From Nannochloropsis salina CCMP1776 (Eukaryota; Sar; Eustigmatophyceae; Eustigmatales; Monodopsidaceae): 64,000 nt of DNA. The notes beneath the pieces were generated by a model. It was not told the DNA's origin, searched no databases, and saw only the letters and a program-made list of their open reading frames with translations. Shown piece after piece: positions 9,692 to 21,548 of the stretch. Positions within the stretch are counted from its first letter, which is position 1, and each line of letters starts with the position of its first letter. The DNA is taken from assembly GCA_004565275.1 (NCBI GenBank), contig SDOX01000007.1, positions 178,696-242,695 on the forward strand, given 5' to 3'. Made by a program: the position numbers and the translations under genes.

Positions 9692-11401
9692 ATGGACGTC
9701 GATGAGACTGTACCATCACGACCTTTGTCGCCTCCTTCGCCTTCCACATCTAAGCACACGAGGATTTACGAGAAGCAATTCCACTGGTGGAGTGCGCACC
9801 GGTGGGCTGATCGTGTCAAAGCAGCACGAGGACGCGCCGAAAACGAATTTGAGGAAGCCATTGCATATACTTTTAAACCGCATTTCTTTACCAGAGATTC
9901 ACACGCTGATAACGGCCGTAACACCGCCACGGCCGGTAAGAAAGTGGCGGGTCCCACCTCGCCGGTCTCACCTCACATGGAACGGCAAGCCCGCAAGCAC
10001 GTCGAGCGGCACCAAAAAGCGCGCAAAATACAACAAGCTGCCATTGCAGCTATCCATGCCTCCACAGGCACCCAGCGAGGTCGATCACCTATCCGGAGGT
10101 CCTCCTCCACCTCCTACGTCGCCGTCGCCGCAGGGCAAGGAAGGATCAAAACTGACGTGGCGATTGCAGGTGTGAACCTGCCCCCACCCCTGCCTCCAAG
10201 CGCTCTTCCTGACAAACACTCAGAAAGTCATACCCTGGAAGACCCCACACTGCGACCAGGACGCAGCCAGGCACGTCCTATTTTCAAAAGTACCAGCCTG
10301 AGCCCACAGCGTCAACGGCAGGGAAGCTTGCTTGAAGAGACCAATTACCTGAAACCTACAGCATCCTGGATTCAGCATCACCTCCAACGAAGCGCCATGC
10401 CATCGCCACCCACAGGAAGCGGCTCCCTCCGGGAAGTCTTCCTTGACCTCTCCCCCAATCATCGGCCCTTCGGTCCTTCCTCCGCCCCTCCCTCCCTCAC
10501 GCCCTCCCCCGCGTCATTCCCCATTTCTCGACCGCGGCCGACGACTCCTACATCGCCTGCAGACACCAAACCCTCCCACAAGTCCCCGCAATCGTCAAGC
10601 GCGAGCGAAAAGGAACCACGGGCCGGGGAGAAGGAGGGAAAATCCGGGACGAGGGGAAAGGCGAATCCTCACCAACCTAGGCATGGGCACGAAAGCGCCG
10701 AGAACGACCGGACGACGGAGACCGTCCACGACAGGGATCATGCCGACACGTGGACAAGAGGAGGGGCAAAAGGGGGAAGAAAGGATCACGGGGCCAAATT
10801 TTGGGAACAGCTGCAAAGCGCCCGCCGGGCCTGGGCCCAAGAGCGGCGACAGTTACTGACGGTTATAGAACTTCAACAACAAACCATGGCCACCAAAAAA
10901 AGCACAGGGACTTCAGACATCGCCAACACCGTAACTTCCTTATCCAGGCGCATGGAGACCATGGAAAAGGGGCGGGAAAACGACAGGGAGGAGCTAAACG
11001 GCACCTTAGGACGTCTGATCCGGGCGGTGGAAGCCTGCTCGGTCGATTTGAAGCGTCTGGCGCCTCAGCCCTCCTTCTCGGCGAACCAAGCAGAGGAATG
11101 GCACCCTCAGCAGCAGCCAGAGCAAAGCGCGCGGAAAAAAATCTGGCGGCAAGGAAGTGCAGCCAAGCACGGACAGGGGCCGGTGCCCACCTCTCCCTCC
11201 GCCTTCGTCTTCTTTCCTTCCCTTTCCAAAAGTCTTCAGGCCTCGAAGAAGGGAGATGGAAACAGGCATGCACCAGCCAGTCCCCAAGCTTCGCCTTCCG
11301 CGGCCCGTTCCAATACCTCTCCTGCCTCCCCCCTCTCGCACGGGCATCTCACCGGGCAACCTGATGTTATCAGCCACGAGACGCAGATTACAAGGATCTA
11401 G
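9692..11401 (+). CDS. Unrecognised low-complexity protein with a coiled coil
   Basis: Single open exon of 569 codons from the first in-frame ATG. The N-terminal 60 residues contain an aromatic, charged segment (RIYEKQFHWWSAHRWADRV) and AYTFKPHFFTRD, the most structured-looking part. A long Ser/Pro/Arg/Gln-rich region follows, then a helical part around residues 370-450 (KFWEQLQSARRAWAQERRQL and on, then TSLSRRMETMEKGRENDREE) that should form a coiled coil, and a Ser/Pro-rich tail. The F-K-P-H-F-x-x-R pattern recalls short motifs in ciliary and cytoskeletal proteins, but that is weak. No enzyme motif is visible. Function unknown; possibly a scaffold or cytoskeleton-associated protein. Confidence 0.6.
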   Translation: MDVDETVPSRPLSPPSPSTSKHTRIYEKQFHWWSAHRWADRVKAARGRAENEFEEAIAYTFKPHFFTRDSHADNGRNTATAGKKVAGPTSPVSPHMERQARKHVERHQKARKIQQAAIAAIHASTGTQRGRSPIRRSSSTSYVAVAAGQGRIKTDVAIAGVNLPPPLPPSALPDKHSESHTLEDPTLRPGRSQARPIFKSTSLSPQRQRQGSLLEETNYLKPTASWIQHHLQRSAMPSPPTGSGSLREVFLDLSPNHRPFGPSSAPPSLTPSPASFPISRPRPTTPTSPADTKPSHKSPQSSSASEKEPRAGEKEGKSGTRGKANPHQPRHGHESAENDRTTETVHDRDHADTWTRGGAKGGRKDHGAKFWEQLQSARRAWAQERRQLLTVIELQQQTMATKKSTGTSDIANTVTSLSRRMETMEKGRENDREELNGTLGRLIRAVEACSVDLKRLAPQPSFSANQAEEWHPQQQPEQSARKKIWRQGSAAKHGQGPVPTSPSAFVFFPSLSKSLQASKKGDGNRHAPASPQASPSAARSNTSPASPLSHGHLTGQPDVISHETQITRI

Positions 11402-12761
11402 CACAGAAAGCAAACAGCTACTTAAATTTATTTGTGCATTTGACATTCATTGATTTGAGAAAGACTTGTGGTGAGCCTGGCCACAAAGACTATCCTTTCA
11501 GGTCCAGTGGAGGGAAAAGAGAAGGAGGCATGTTGTAGTTTTGATTTCCCGGAGATTAGCGAGGTGGAATGGCACGCAGTGCCAAATAGACATCGATTGC
11601 GATTTTTTGCCTGCGGAATATTCCCTCCCCATTACATGCATGTATGACTGAAGGAGGAGGAGAGGAGGAGAGAAACTGTGGGGAAGGATTAGGAGAAAAG
11701 GGACCGAACGCACCCAATGTCGAGGATGTTTTGCTCAGTCGTCACGTCCGACGGTCACAGGAAAGATGTGAGGCAAGGAGAAATGTAGATAGACGTGATA
11801 TTTTTTAATTCTGAGATGCTTTCACGCATACGAGCGTTTGCTAACGAAAGGTACAACAAAGGATGGAATGTGGCTTTTCCAATGAGGAGGTCCAACTCAT
11901 GCTGAGTCCCTTTTAAGCATGTAAATCTATGCAATTCAAAAGATGAGCCATAAAAGAACAAGCAACGACGATGAATCATCGAAAAGAGCTTCAGGAAAAT
12001 GATTGCATTATGTGACCGTGTGGGAAAAGAACAAGGGTAGATCCGCGCGCATCAACGCAACGCTTAATAGAAAGAACTAAAATCTTTCGACAATATTTTC
12101 CTAAAAAGACGCCTCTACATGCATTCACTGCCTTCCACTACCTTTTCTTTCTTTGTCGTTGCTCCATTTTTGTCGTAGTCAAAGTTGACGACTAGACTAA
12201 GCTTGAGATGCTGAGCGTCTTCCCATCTAGTGCCTTGAAAAATTCAATGGCATGTCTTCCTTGCCCTCCGTTTTCTCATTTCATGAGCTATCTCCCCCTT
12301 CCCCCCCTTTTCTTCTCACTTTTCCAATCATCTCCCAAATTTCCCAATTTATTAGGGTCTTCAATTTGTCCGGTCGTTTCCCCAGGCAGACCGTTCCTGG
12401 CATCGTTCCATGTCAATTCTGACACCCAAACATAGATTCATCCCTTTCGTATTAACGGTTTGAGCCCATATTTCTTGCCTGTGGAATCGTATTGAACACC
12501 AAATATTTTTTGCCCCTGCGGCATAATCAGCCCTCCAGGATCCCCCGTGCCAGAAAGACGATTCTAACACCATGTCTGATGAAGATACCGTGGTGGGTCG
12601 CCTCTCACCACGTGATTTTTCCCCATCTCGAGCTTAAGAGGATTTTGGAAATCCCACATTCAACTATTGCTTGCTCTCGCGCATCTGGATCACACCGCAT
12701 CCTTCCAACCCTTCCTAGCCCCCCGCAACCCTTACCCCCTCCCAAGTACGTCATCTCTCAG
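11402..12761. other. Intergenic between convergent genes
   Basis: About 1.36 kb between the 3' ends of the coiled-coil gene (+) and the tetraspan gene (-). AT-rich, with pyrimidine-rich parts near 12290-12340. Short open frames only; nothing recognised. Confidence 0.4.
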
Positions 12762-14041
12762 TTAGACCGCCGCTTTGTCCAGCGATACCTCCAATCCCGG
12801 CGCAGAGGGCTCGGTGTAGTGTCCCTCGTGTTCCTCGGTGCAAAATTTCACGCTGGCTCGCTTGGCCAGGGTCATATGGACGATCGCTGCCGCCAGGAGG
12901 ATTTGAAAAGCCACGCGCACGAGCAGGAGGCCCCAGGTGTAGGAAAGGGTGGAATTTGACACGTTCTCGGTAGGTAGAGCGAAACAGCCCTGGTGTTCGC
13001 AGACGGTGTTGAAGGCAGGGCTGTTGCTATTGTTGTGGGAGGTTGGGAGGGGAAGGGCGGTAAGTTCAACGCAAGACAGGAACGAACATCGCACGGAAAC
13101 CCGATGGCATGTTCCGATTTTCACCCGTCTCCATGCATAAGCAGATATTTTCATAACGGTGACACCGCCCGTTACTTACGCCGTGATGCTCCACAGGCCG
13201 AGGGTCGTCAGGTTCAGGGCCAAATCCAACGTGGCGAGCCAGGCGCATCGGCCCATAATGTACACGGAAGCCTCGGCAGGGGCCTTCTTCGAGTGGAGAT
13301 ATGTCACTGCCGTCAAAATGCATGCGACCGCACTTATGATGGCTGTAACTCGTGACCCATGAATACTCAGGTAGGCATTAGGATGTGCCGAGTTGGCCAC
13401 GGCCCATCCACTGTAGCCGGTGCGCACGATACCCTCAGGAGTTTCGAAATCGATTCCAAACAAGCCGTATTGAGCGGTGTAATCGTTGCGAAATGCGAGC
13501 GACTCGGCCTCCGGGTTTCCCTTGTAAGCGAAATCAAACCAACCTGTATTAAAGAACACATGAGAATTGAAATGATCGGAGCGCATGAAGAAAAGGAAAG
13601 CCCAAATACTGCAGCTATGTCGCAAATTCATACGGCCGAGCTCCGGTTTCATAAACCCTCAAATTATTTGCGTGCATTTTGCAGGCACATCGATACGACG
13701 TAATGTGTGCGTCTGGAAAGGCTACCCTTACATGCCTGAAGATATCGCGTAGTGTTGCTGTAGGTTGCCTAACCTTCTTCTTTTCTTACCTTTTGTAAAC
13801 AAGCCCACCCAAATCAGGGGAAACGTCACAAGCCAGGCGATTTTGACTGTATTTGGATTCGTATATGCGTGTATGAGTTTCACTTTCTCGAAAAACCAAG
13901 GTCTGAAAAGGGCTAAGGAAGGTTTCCGTTAAATCGCGAACAGATCGAATCGAATTTCTGTTTCCCGGCCCATTTTGTCCAGAAATGCCTTTTTACCCAC
14001 TCACCCGTGCCATGAGCGAGGATCTCTTTAGTGATTGCCAT
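12762..14041 (-). CDS. Multi-pass (four-helix) membrane protein, unrecognised
   Basis: Four exons fit phase exactly: 14041..14005, 13912..13790, 13543..13180, 13020..12762, giving 260 residues. The short first exon encodes MAITKEILAHGT and ends in GTGAGT. Exon 2 adds a charged stretch and helix 1 (KIAWLVTFPLIWVGLF). Exon 3 adds helix 2 (RVTAIISAVACILTAVTYL) and helix 3 (ATLDLALNLTTLGLWSITA). Exon 4 adds a Cys-containing loop (VCEHQGCF), an N-glycosylation-type NST, helix 4 (GLLLVRVAFQILLAAAIVHM) and a polar tail. The loop between helices 1 and 2 holds NDYTAQYGLFGIDF. No signature of tetraspanins, claudins or other named families is clear. It could be an algal-specific plasma-membrane or endomembrane protein. 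The gene model is more certain than any function. Confidence 0.75.
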
Positions 14042-15513
14042 GCTTCTGTCCCTCGGCTGTCGATATGAAAACATGGTTGGAATAATAAATGAGAAGAAAA
14101 CGTTCAAGTTGTCGGGATCAGAGAAATACAGGTCACGCGCAGAAACCCCCCCCAAAGGAATCGTATCTGTGAGACGGCGCAGGCAAAGAGAAAGCGAAGA
14201 GACTTCAGAATGCGACGGAGTTCCCCACATGGCAATCAGTACATCCCTGTGCCTCCTTTAACCCCCAAAATCATGCATTGCACGCCCGTCCCGACATCCA
14301 CGGGTCTCCAATGACCCATTCAGTCCCTAGCTCGCGTTCGGCAGATGGAAAGAGCCGATCGCGGAGGACAGCGAGTAGGAGAAAGGGAAGCTCAACAAGC
14401 CGCACCCCAGACCTAGTCCCGCACACGCCCCACGGTTCCCCTCGCTACACGTCCGTGTAGCGGATGTAAGCTGGTGGATGGCATGTAAGAGTGCATCCCA
14501 ATGGGAAGGTGGTGGGAGGGAAATTGTCAAGCCGTGCGTGCCGTGGAATGATACGGGCTCGGGCATGCACGGGGGTGTCAAGGTGGTTCCTGCGGGGGGG
14601 TGACCCATGCACTTTGCCGTAATTTTTAATATTCCTTTCCGCGCGCATGGATCGGCATGCACACACGTGGGGGAAGGAGGGTAGGCTTGAAGGACTGCAT
14701 CGTGTCCAAGGCCCGATGGGTACATGATTTTCGTCTTTTTGGATTGCAAGTTTTGAGGTCTAGAAGTTCTGTTTAGAAGGGACGAAGGACGTGACACAAC
14801 CAAGCTACTCGAAATCTGCGTGCCGAGGCACACGCTCACAAAATTCAATTTTCGTACCTATCACAGAGGCATTGAAAATTATCAGACACGATCTAAAACG
14901 CTTCAGCACTGCTTCTTGGTCGAGCAAGTGGCAGCGACTTGGTGCCGGAGGAGTAGGACTCTGAAGAGGATTTGAGACAAAGTCAGGGCTCGGAGGTAAA
15001 GCTCAAAAAGAGGAGAGGAATGATGGAGTGGGGTGCAAAACGCAAGCTTCTTCGCACTGGAGTATTCTGAGTCTAAGTTAACGGTGAATGTCGAAGGAAT
15101 TCTACGAACATAGTAGCTGAAGAAGAGGGGTTATCACAGCCTTCCTCCCCGATCTCACAATTTGCCGATTCCGAAAATTTCTGACCTACAGGCTTAACAT
15201 CTGAGAGAAGGGGTCACTACCTGCGTCTATCCTTGCACTCTCCGGAGTTCTTCGCCCTATTATAGCACGTGGTAGGAGGGCAACACCTGTCCGACCCCTC
15301 TCCCCTCCTGTCCAGGACCCGTTCTCTCCTACGCCCGCCACGATTAGACTGTACCTCTGCTCACTTTTGTTGTTCCTGCCTCTTCTACTGTGTAATTGAA
15401 CGCAAGAAACTGAACTGACTTTTTTTGCTGCTTGGCCACGGCAGGATATAGAAAATTTTGTACTTATTGCCCGGATATTGTGAAGCATGTGTCAATAATA
15501 TAAGTTGAAAATA
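14042..15513. other. Intergenic region, no supported gene
   Basis: About 1.5 kb upstream of the tetraspan gene. It presumably contains that gene's promoter. An open frame at about 14848..14327 (-) lacks an ATG start and looks like chance sequence. Confidence 0.4.
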
Positions 15514-15621
15514 GTGAATAAAGGTGTGAATACATCGGTCCGCTGCCTAAACTGCCATTGTTTCGGCGTGAATAAAGGTGTGAATACATCGGTCCGCTGC
15601 CTAAACTGCCATTGTTTCGGC
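15514..15621. repeat. Perfect 54-bp tandem duplication
   Basis: Bases 15514..15567 and 15568..15621 are identical by eye. Each begins GTGAATAAAGGTGTGAATAC. A short open frame through it encodes a doubled 18-residue unit (NKGVNTSVRCLNCHCFGV), but nothing supports translation. The full identity suggests a recent duplication. Confidence 0.9.
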
Positions 15622-16362
15622 GTAGTAAGGACGGAAAAACTGGTTGTGTGGGGAAAAAAAGGGGATAAAGAGACGTTTGTGAGTTCTCTGTACAGGGTCA
15701 ACCGACTCTAGAACCGAGCGTGGGCGTCGATTTACGCTGCAATTAGCAAGCACACACCTCTTTACCGGCATTTTTTCTACCCATCACTCTGGTTTCTGTG
15801 TACGTTGCTACCGATTCGGTAGTGCACGAGCCATTGCGAAGCGTAGCGAGACGGGGGAAAGCCCGTGCAAGCGCAAAATTTGTCATTTTACAGAAAGCCG
15901 CAACGTTTTGGGGTGAAACTTTGTGTGAAAATCACTGGATTAAGAAAGGGTAAGATAGCTAAGAAACAGGAATATACGTGAAAGAGAACAAGTGGAGAAA
16001 GAAAGCATTTGTCCTAGCACGTCAGCGGAGGCAAGGCAGGACACGGACAAGACTACCCGGATTTTTGACAGTTGAAAGCGTGTTACAAGATCGACCCAAG
16101 GAGAAGGGTGCTGAGCGCACACGTGGGCTTGAGAAAAGAGAAAGGACATCCAAAGAGACGCAGCGGCCACAGCGGCACCAAGAAGATTGGAACAAGAAGT
16201 TGTGGAGTACGAAGATCAGAACCATTCTTTCACCAAGACCGAGAAGGATTGTCTCGACAGGAGTATCCAGTTAGAGCTCGTGAAGCGCATCGGGCTTGCA
16301 GTTGAGGTTGCAAGGGGGAACCCAAGCTTCTCAAGACTGTGGGAGCGAAGGGCGTTGAGCAG
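15622..16362. other. 5' flank of the UBL/PI4K-type gene
   Basis: Purine-rich from about 15940. Charged open frames at 15978-16480 are probably 5' UTR. No conserved domain was seen. Confidence 0.4.
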
Positions 16363-19300
16363 ATGGCTTCATCGTTGGGAGCGCGGGGCCGAGAGAAAGG
16401 GCATCAAGCCGGGATGGTGTTTGGAGACATCAAGGTGTATGTACAGGTACGGAGAGAAAAGGTTGCAGGCGCTGTTGTGGTGAATGGGACCCTATGCTCG
16501 TGAGGGAGGCCGTCGGTATCACCCTTTTCATAGTACATGTGTGTTGAGCTCCTTGCCTCTTCCTCTCTTGTCCGCAGGAAGTGAACCCGCGTCGCACAGG
16601 GCGGCGCAAGGGGGAAAAAGCGCTTCAATCCTCCCTTGGGCGGAGGGGCGAGGCAGAGGGCGGGCGGGAGGGCGGGTTGGAGGGGGGGAAACGACCGTTG
16701 ACCTTCAAAAGCTGGAGCACCATCAAGGACGTGAAACAGACTCTCCAAACCCTCCTGCACGTGCCCATGAACAAACAACGTCTCTTTTTCAACGGGCGCG
16801 AGCTCTCTTCTCCCTCTGCCCCCACCTGTACCGCTCGCCCTACCCCCCTTCCTTGTTCGCCTCCGCCCTCCGCCTATGTGTCTCCTTCGTCGGATTCCTA
16901 CGCCCTCCCCGACCTGCGGCGTCGCAACACTACGGGCATGTCGTGGAATAAGCAGTTGGATGCGAAAGCCAAAGGCCTCCGGGAGCTGAGCAACTACGGT
17001 CATTCCTTGCAAGACTGCGGCATTGTGCGCGACGGCGAGACGATTTATTTCACGATCGCCCCTCCCTCCTCCTTGGACAGGGACCGTGCGGTGCCCATCT
17101 TGCGACCCTACGGGCTCCTACCCCCGCCTCGGCGCCTGGGACGGGCTTTGAAGCAGGTAAATGACATGCATGGAGAGGGCTGGCTTGGTCCGTATTGCGT
17201 AAATGCCTTGGTTTCCCATGTCGGAGGGGACAGGCGAAGAGAAGGTTTTTGATTTATCGGTGTCAGGAAGCTTTCTGTCCGGAAATGTCTTGTAAAGTCT
17301 TTGATCCAACCTGCATGATACTAATGGTCGGGCGGATTTAAATGTTGGAATTAACCATTTTTTCTGGTAGGTGCGGCGTGCAATGGACATGGGCGTGAAT
17401 GGTCCCAAGCTGACAGTGGAAGGGTTTGGAGGGACGTATTTCCTCTACGACCCTCGACGCCGCCCTCTGGCGGTGTTCAAGCCTTCGGATGAAGAGCCCT
17501 ACGCCCCCCGGAACCCGCGAGGGCCAGAATTGGTGGCCGATTGGGGAAAAGTCGGGGGAGGGGGGGGAGGCAAGGGGAGGGTGGAGGTGTTCCAGATGCG
17601 TCCAGGGGTGACTCCCGGGGAGGGGTACGTGAGGGAGGTAGCGGCCTATCTCCTCGACCACGAAGGTTTTGCGGGCGTGCCTGAGACGATCATGGTGCAG
17701 GCCCGTCATCCGGCGTTTCACTACTTCCCGTCTTCGGTGTCTTCCGGCGGGAATGACGGGCAGGAAGGGAGCGTGAAGGTGGGTTCCTTCCAGGAGTATG
17801 TCCGCCACGACTATGTGGGGGAAGACTTGTCGTCCTCCCTCTTCCCGGTGGCAGAGGTGCATAAAATCGCGCTCATGGACCTGCGTTTGCTGAATTCAGA
17901 CCGGAACGGTGGTAACATTTTGGTGCGGAGAGTCACAGGGCGGGGGGGAGGGAGGGAGGGAGAGCCTGGGGGGCCCCGCTATGAACTGATCCCGATTGAC
18001 CACGGCTACTGCCTCCCCGAGACCCTCTGCATTGACGACACGCTGAACCTGTGCTGGTTTGGATGGAGACAAATGCACGAACCCTGCGATGCGGCGACGC
18101 GTGCCTACATTGCCTCCTGGGACGCGGAAGCCGACGCCACCCTCTTGCAGGCCCACTTGGGCATTGGAGAGGCCGCGCTGGATTTGCTGCGGATTACTAC
18201 CCGGATGTTGCAGATTGCCGTGCTGGAGGCTGGCTTGACGCTGCATGAGGTTGCCTGCCTCCTGGTTCGGCAGACGCCGGAGATAGCCTCGGAGATTGAG
18301 AAAGTCCGAGAAAACGCCGAGACGTTGGCTATGGCTGTGACCCGGTCGGGCGTAACGACGCCCATGAAGGGAGGGAGGGAGGAAAGGAGGGGAAGCGAGC
18401 AGAAGGATCCGCTGGTGCCGATGTGGGGAGGCGATCCATCCGCGTGTGGATCAATGCTACGGTCGCACTCCGCCTTGACTTTGCTGGGGCCCACGGTGGG
18501 GACCGCAGGCAGGCAGGCGGTGGGAAAGAAAACGGGGCCTGTTGAGCTGGCATTTCCGGGTGCGTCGTTCGGAGGGAGGAATGGGAGGCAGGAGGGGGTG
18601 ACGGAGGGAAGGAGGGGCGGAGGGATGGAGGACGTGCTGGAGCTGGACGGGGAGGGGGCTGGCAAGCAGGAGGGAAAGCTTCACCTTCTGCCGGTGGCCG
18701 CCTCCCCTTCCTCCTCCTCCTCCTCCTCGACCTCCCCCGCCGCCTCCTCCCCTCCTGTCGGACACTCGCCATGGGACGCCCACGGCCCTTCCTCCTCCTC
18801 CCGTTCGCCCCCTGCCTCGTCCTCTCTGCCCTGCCAGCGTCCCGCCGCCTCTGCGGACGAGAGGAAGGGGGCTCCGACCTTCAGGATTTGCCTGTCGTCC
18901 CTCCCGCCCTCCCTCCCTCCCTCCTCTCCTCTGGCCTTCCCTCCCACCGCCGTGTCTGCTGGGACGCCCCTGCGGGTGGACACTGGAAGGAGGGAAGGAG
19001 GGAGGGAGGGAGGGGGAGAAAGGGGGGGGGCAGCGTCGCCCGCCTCTCCGACTGGCTTTTGGAATTTGTCTGTCCAGGAAATGCACTCCAGGGCAGCCAG
19101 GGCCGCGGCTGAGTTCGGGCGGGGGATACGGAGGGAGGGAGGAAAGGAGAAGGGCGAAACCTCACCTGCTTCCTCCTCTTCCTCCTTGTCGTGGATGGGG
19201 AGTGTGGGGGGGAGGGACGGGGTAGAGGAAGAGGAGGAAGAGGAGAGTGGAAGGGAGGGAGGGCGGGAGGGCGGGCGGGAGGAGGCGGGGGAAGAGGAGG

Positions 19301-20378
19301 ACCGTCACAGCTGGCCTTTCGAGATGGACTTGGAGCCTCGTCACTCCGCTTTAGGAAGCGACGCAGGGGGGGGGCATGGACCGTCCCTGGTGGTGGAGAA
19401 GAGAGGGAAAGGCAGAAAGGAGGAGGAAATGTGCGAGGAGGAGGCGCTTTCCCCTTTCTCCTCCTCCTCCTCCTCCTCCTCCCCCGTCCTCCTCCCCCCT
19501 CCTCCTCCCCTTCCTTGCAACACGAAGGGGTGGATGCAGCCGGGCAGACGCGTCGCCACCGCGACTGCCAGGACGGGGCCCGAGAGTGTGAGCAGCGTAA
19601 TGGAAGCATTGCCCTGGCTCGCCCCAAGGGGGGGCGCTCGCGTCAGGCTGCCCACAAGGACGAGGAGGCTGGCGCCGAGACCCGCTCCTTCCTTTTCCAG
19701 AAGGCCCTTCCTCCCTTGCCCTGCCTCCCGACGTACCACCAGCGTCATGGCCAAGCTGTGGAGACGGTGGGCGTGGTGTGGAGGGAGGGAGGGACGAAAG
19801 GAGGGAGGGAGGGAGGGCAGGGGAAAGGAAAAATGCCCATGTGGGGTCTTCCCCTCTCCCGCGCCATTTCCTCCCCCGACTTCTTCTCCGAAGCCAAGCG
19901 AAGCCTGTGGGAAGGCAAAGGAGTGGGAGGGAGGGAGGGAGGGGGAGAGAGAGGGGCGGGTCACGATGGTTTTCGGACGGGCACGAGCCAGAAGGTCAAG
20001 ACACCTCTCCCTCCCTACATTCCTCCCTCTCTTCCTCCCCTCCCACCGGTACTGAAAGAACGACCGCACAGTCTTTCCGAAAGTGGCCGGTCAGCGAGGA
20101 GAGAAACAGGAAAGGAGGACGGGCAGGACGGAGGAAGGGAAGGAGGAAGGGACGGAGGGTGGAGTGAGAGGGTGGAGGGAGCCGGTAAATTGAATTTGGG
20201 GGGAAACGTGATGATGGAGAGGAAGAACAGGGTCCTGCGCGAGTCAGAGGCGTTTCGAAAAGCCTACTTCCACTACGTGGAGGTTCTCCTTCGTGATGTC
20301 GTTAGGAGGAAGCGGGAAGCTAGGCAGAGGAGAAGGGAGGAGGAAGAGAAAGGAGGAGGAGAGAGCGTGGTCCCATGA
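16363..20378 (+). CDS. Ubiquitin-like/PI3-PI4-kinase-fold protein (PI4K gamma type)
   Basis: Exons 16363..16446, 16578..17156 and 17371 onward join in phase 0. The N-terminus carries a ubiquitin-like domain (VFGDIKVYVQ, KSWSTIKDVKQTLQTLL, QRLFFNGREL, LQDCGIVRDGETIYF) interrupted by Gly/Arg-rich and Ser/Pro-rich inserts. The kinase-fold part follows: GGTYFLYDP and AVFKPSDEEPYAPRNPRG (conserved Lys near residue 257), EVAAYLLDHEGFAGVPET, LLNSDRNGGNILV (catalytic-loop Asp), PIDHGYCLPE (metal-binding Asp), WFGWRQMHEPCDAA. This is the plant-type PI4K gamma (UbDK gamma) layout; in plants some members phosphorylate protein rather than lipid. The C-terminal half is Ser-, Gly- and Glu-rich. The kinase frame itself stops at 20055. 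A frame change at the G7 run 19628-19634 would lead to a more gene-like end (SEAFRKAYFHYVEVLLRDVV, stop 20378). I give the longer span; the C-terminus is uncertain. Confidence 0.8.
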
Positions 20379-21548
20379 AGATTAGTGTACACAGGCAGCA
20401 ACAATGTTGAGGGGGACTTGTCAGGGGTAGGTAGAAATAATTGTGCATCTTAGTCTCTTCTGGGGTCGGGTGGGCCTGGGAGCATGCAAAGAATCGCAAC
20501 GGCAGCGTAACCGAGCCGCAGCAGTAATAGAATGCACAGACGCGACAGCAGTCACGGAACCTTACAGAAGACAAAATTTGGCATCGACGTGAGAATGATT
20601 CAATGTAATGCGACAGAAATCATGGCGTAGGAAATGGAGCCTCCACTCATATGGCCTTAAAAAGAGGAAGATATTACAGACGTACTTGCATTTTGAAAGT
20701 ATGCCCCGGTCGCAGTATTTTCTTAATAGATACCACAAGATTCATGGTGATAATTTCCCGTTGAGACTTTTCATTTCATCGCAGTGACGTCTTTGTTTTG
20801 CGTCCATTGTGAAGCTCGTCTACGTCGGTCAAAGTAGAGCAGGATGATCAGAATTATGCACGATGCTTGCATGCTCGGCCATCTTTTTTCAAAGCTAGCA
20901 TTGATGAAATCATTTCAGGGATTCACTTAGGTCTCAGGGATTGTTTGAGCATTGAAAGCAATGACATGCATCATGATGTAGTGTCCTCCTCCTGGGGACG
21001 GCAGACGAAATGGGCCGGAATGGCTTGCAAGGTTTTCTAGTAACTTTTTTCGACAATGGGAAGAATTGCACTTTTAAGAGCGGAAATGGCTGAATTAAAT
21101 CGAATTGTTGACATGATTATTCATAAGCCATCAAAAAAAGGTAATAAGTTTGGTAACGATGCTCAACAAATCTGAGGCAGCTAGCAACCCAGTTCCGAGC
21201 TGCTCACAGCACACTTCCCATATCAATATGATGCTGATACTCGATCCCGCATAGGCCGCTGTGCACGGGCTTCGAAGGGCAGTATGTACATCACTATATT
21301 CCTGCATCTTCAATTTTGCTTGTTTCGCGTTTGTTTCTCCTGCTCTTACGCTGCGGTCGAGGGTTTTCCGTCGCCCATGTTTGCTCAGCGATAGGATTCT
21401 TTCTCCACCGCCCACAGCCACCACCGTGCGGGCGGGGGGAATTCTATGCACAATTTTTTAGACTATCCTTACGCTGCAGTTGTTACCGAACATTTCACAG
21501 GCCAAAAACAGGAAGATAACGAGGGGAAATCGAGTAGCTGCAGAGAAG
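20379..21548. other. Intergenic, upstream of CCT3
   Basis: About 1.2 kb of AT-richer DNA between the PI4K-like gene and CCT3, both on plus. Presumed CCT3 promoter in the right half. No gene or repeat recognised. Confidence 0.45.

Noticed and set aside
14327-14848. 173-codon minus-strand frame
   Set aside because: No ATG start at its 5' end, mixed composition, no motif, no splice context.
15505-15711. Small protein with a duplicated Cys-containing 18-residue unit
   Set aside because: The protein repeat is just the 54-bp DNA duplication read in frame; no other coding evidence.
18457-19627. Long open frames antisense to the PI4K-type gene rich in P, S and R
   Set aside because: They are shadows of GGGA/CCCT and Ser-codon low complexity; no domain, and the opposite strand carries the kinase.
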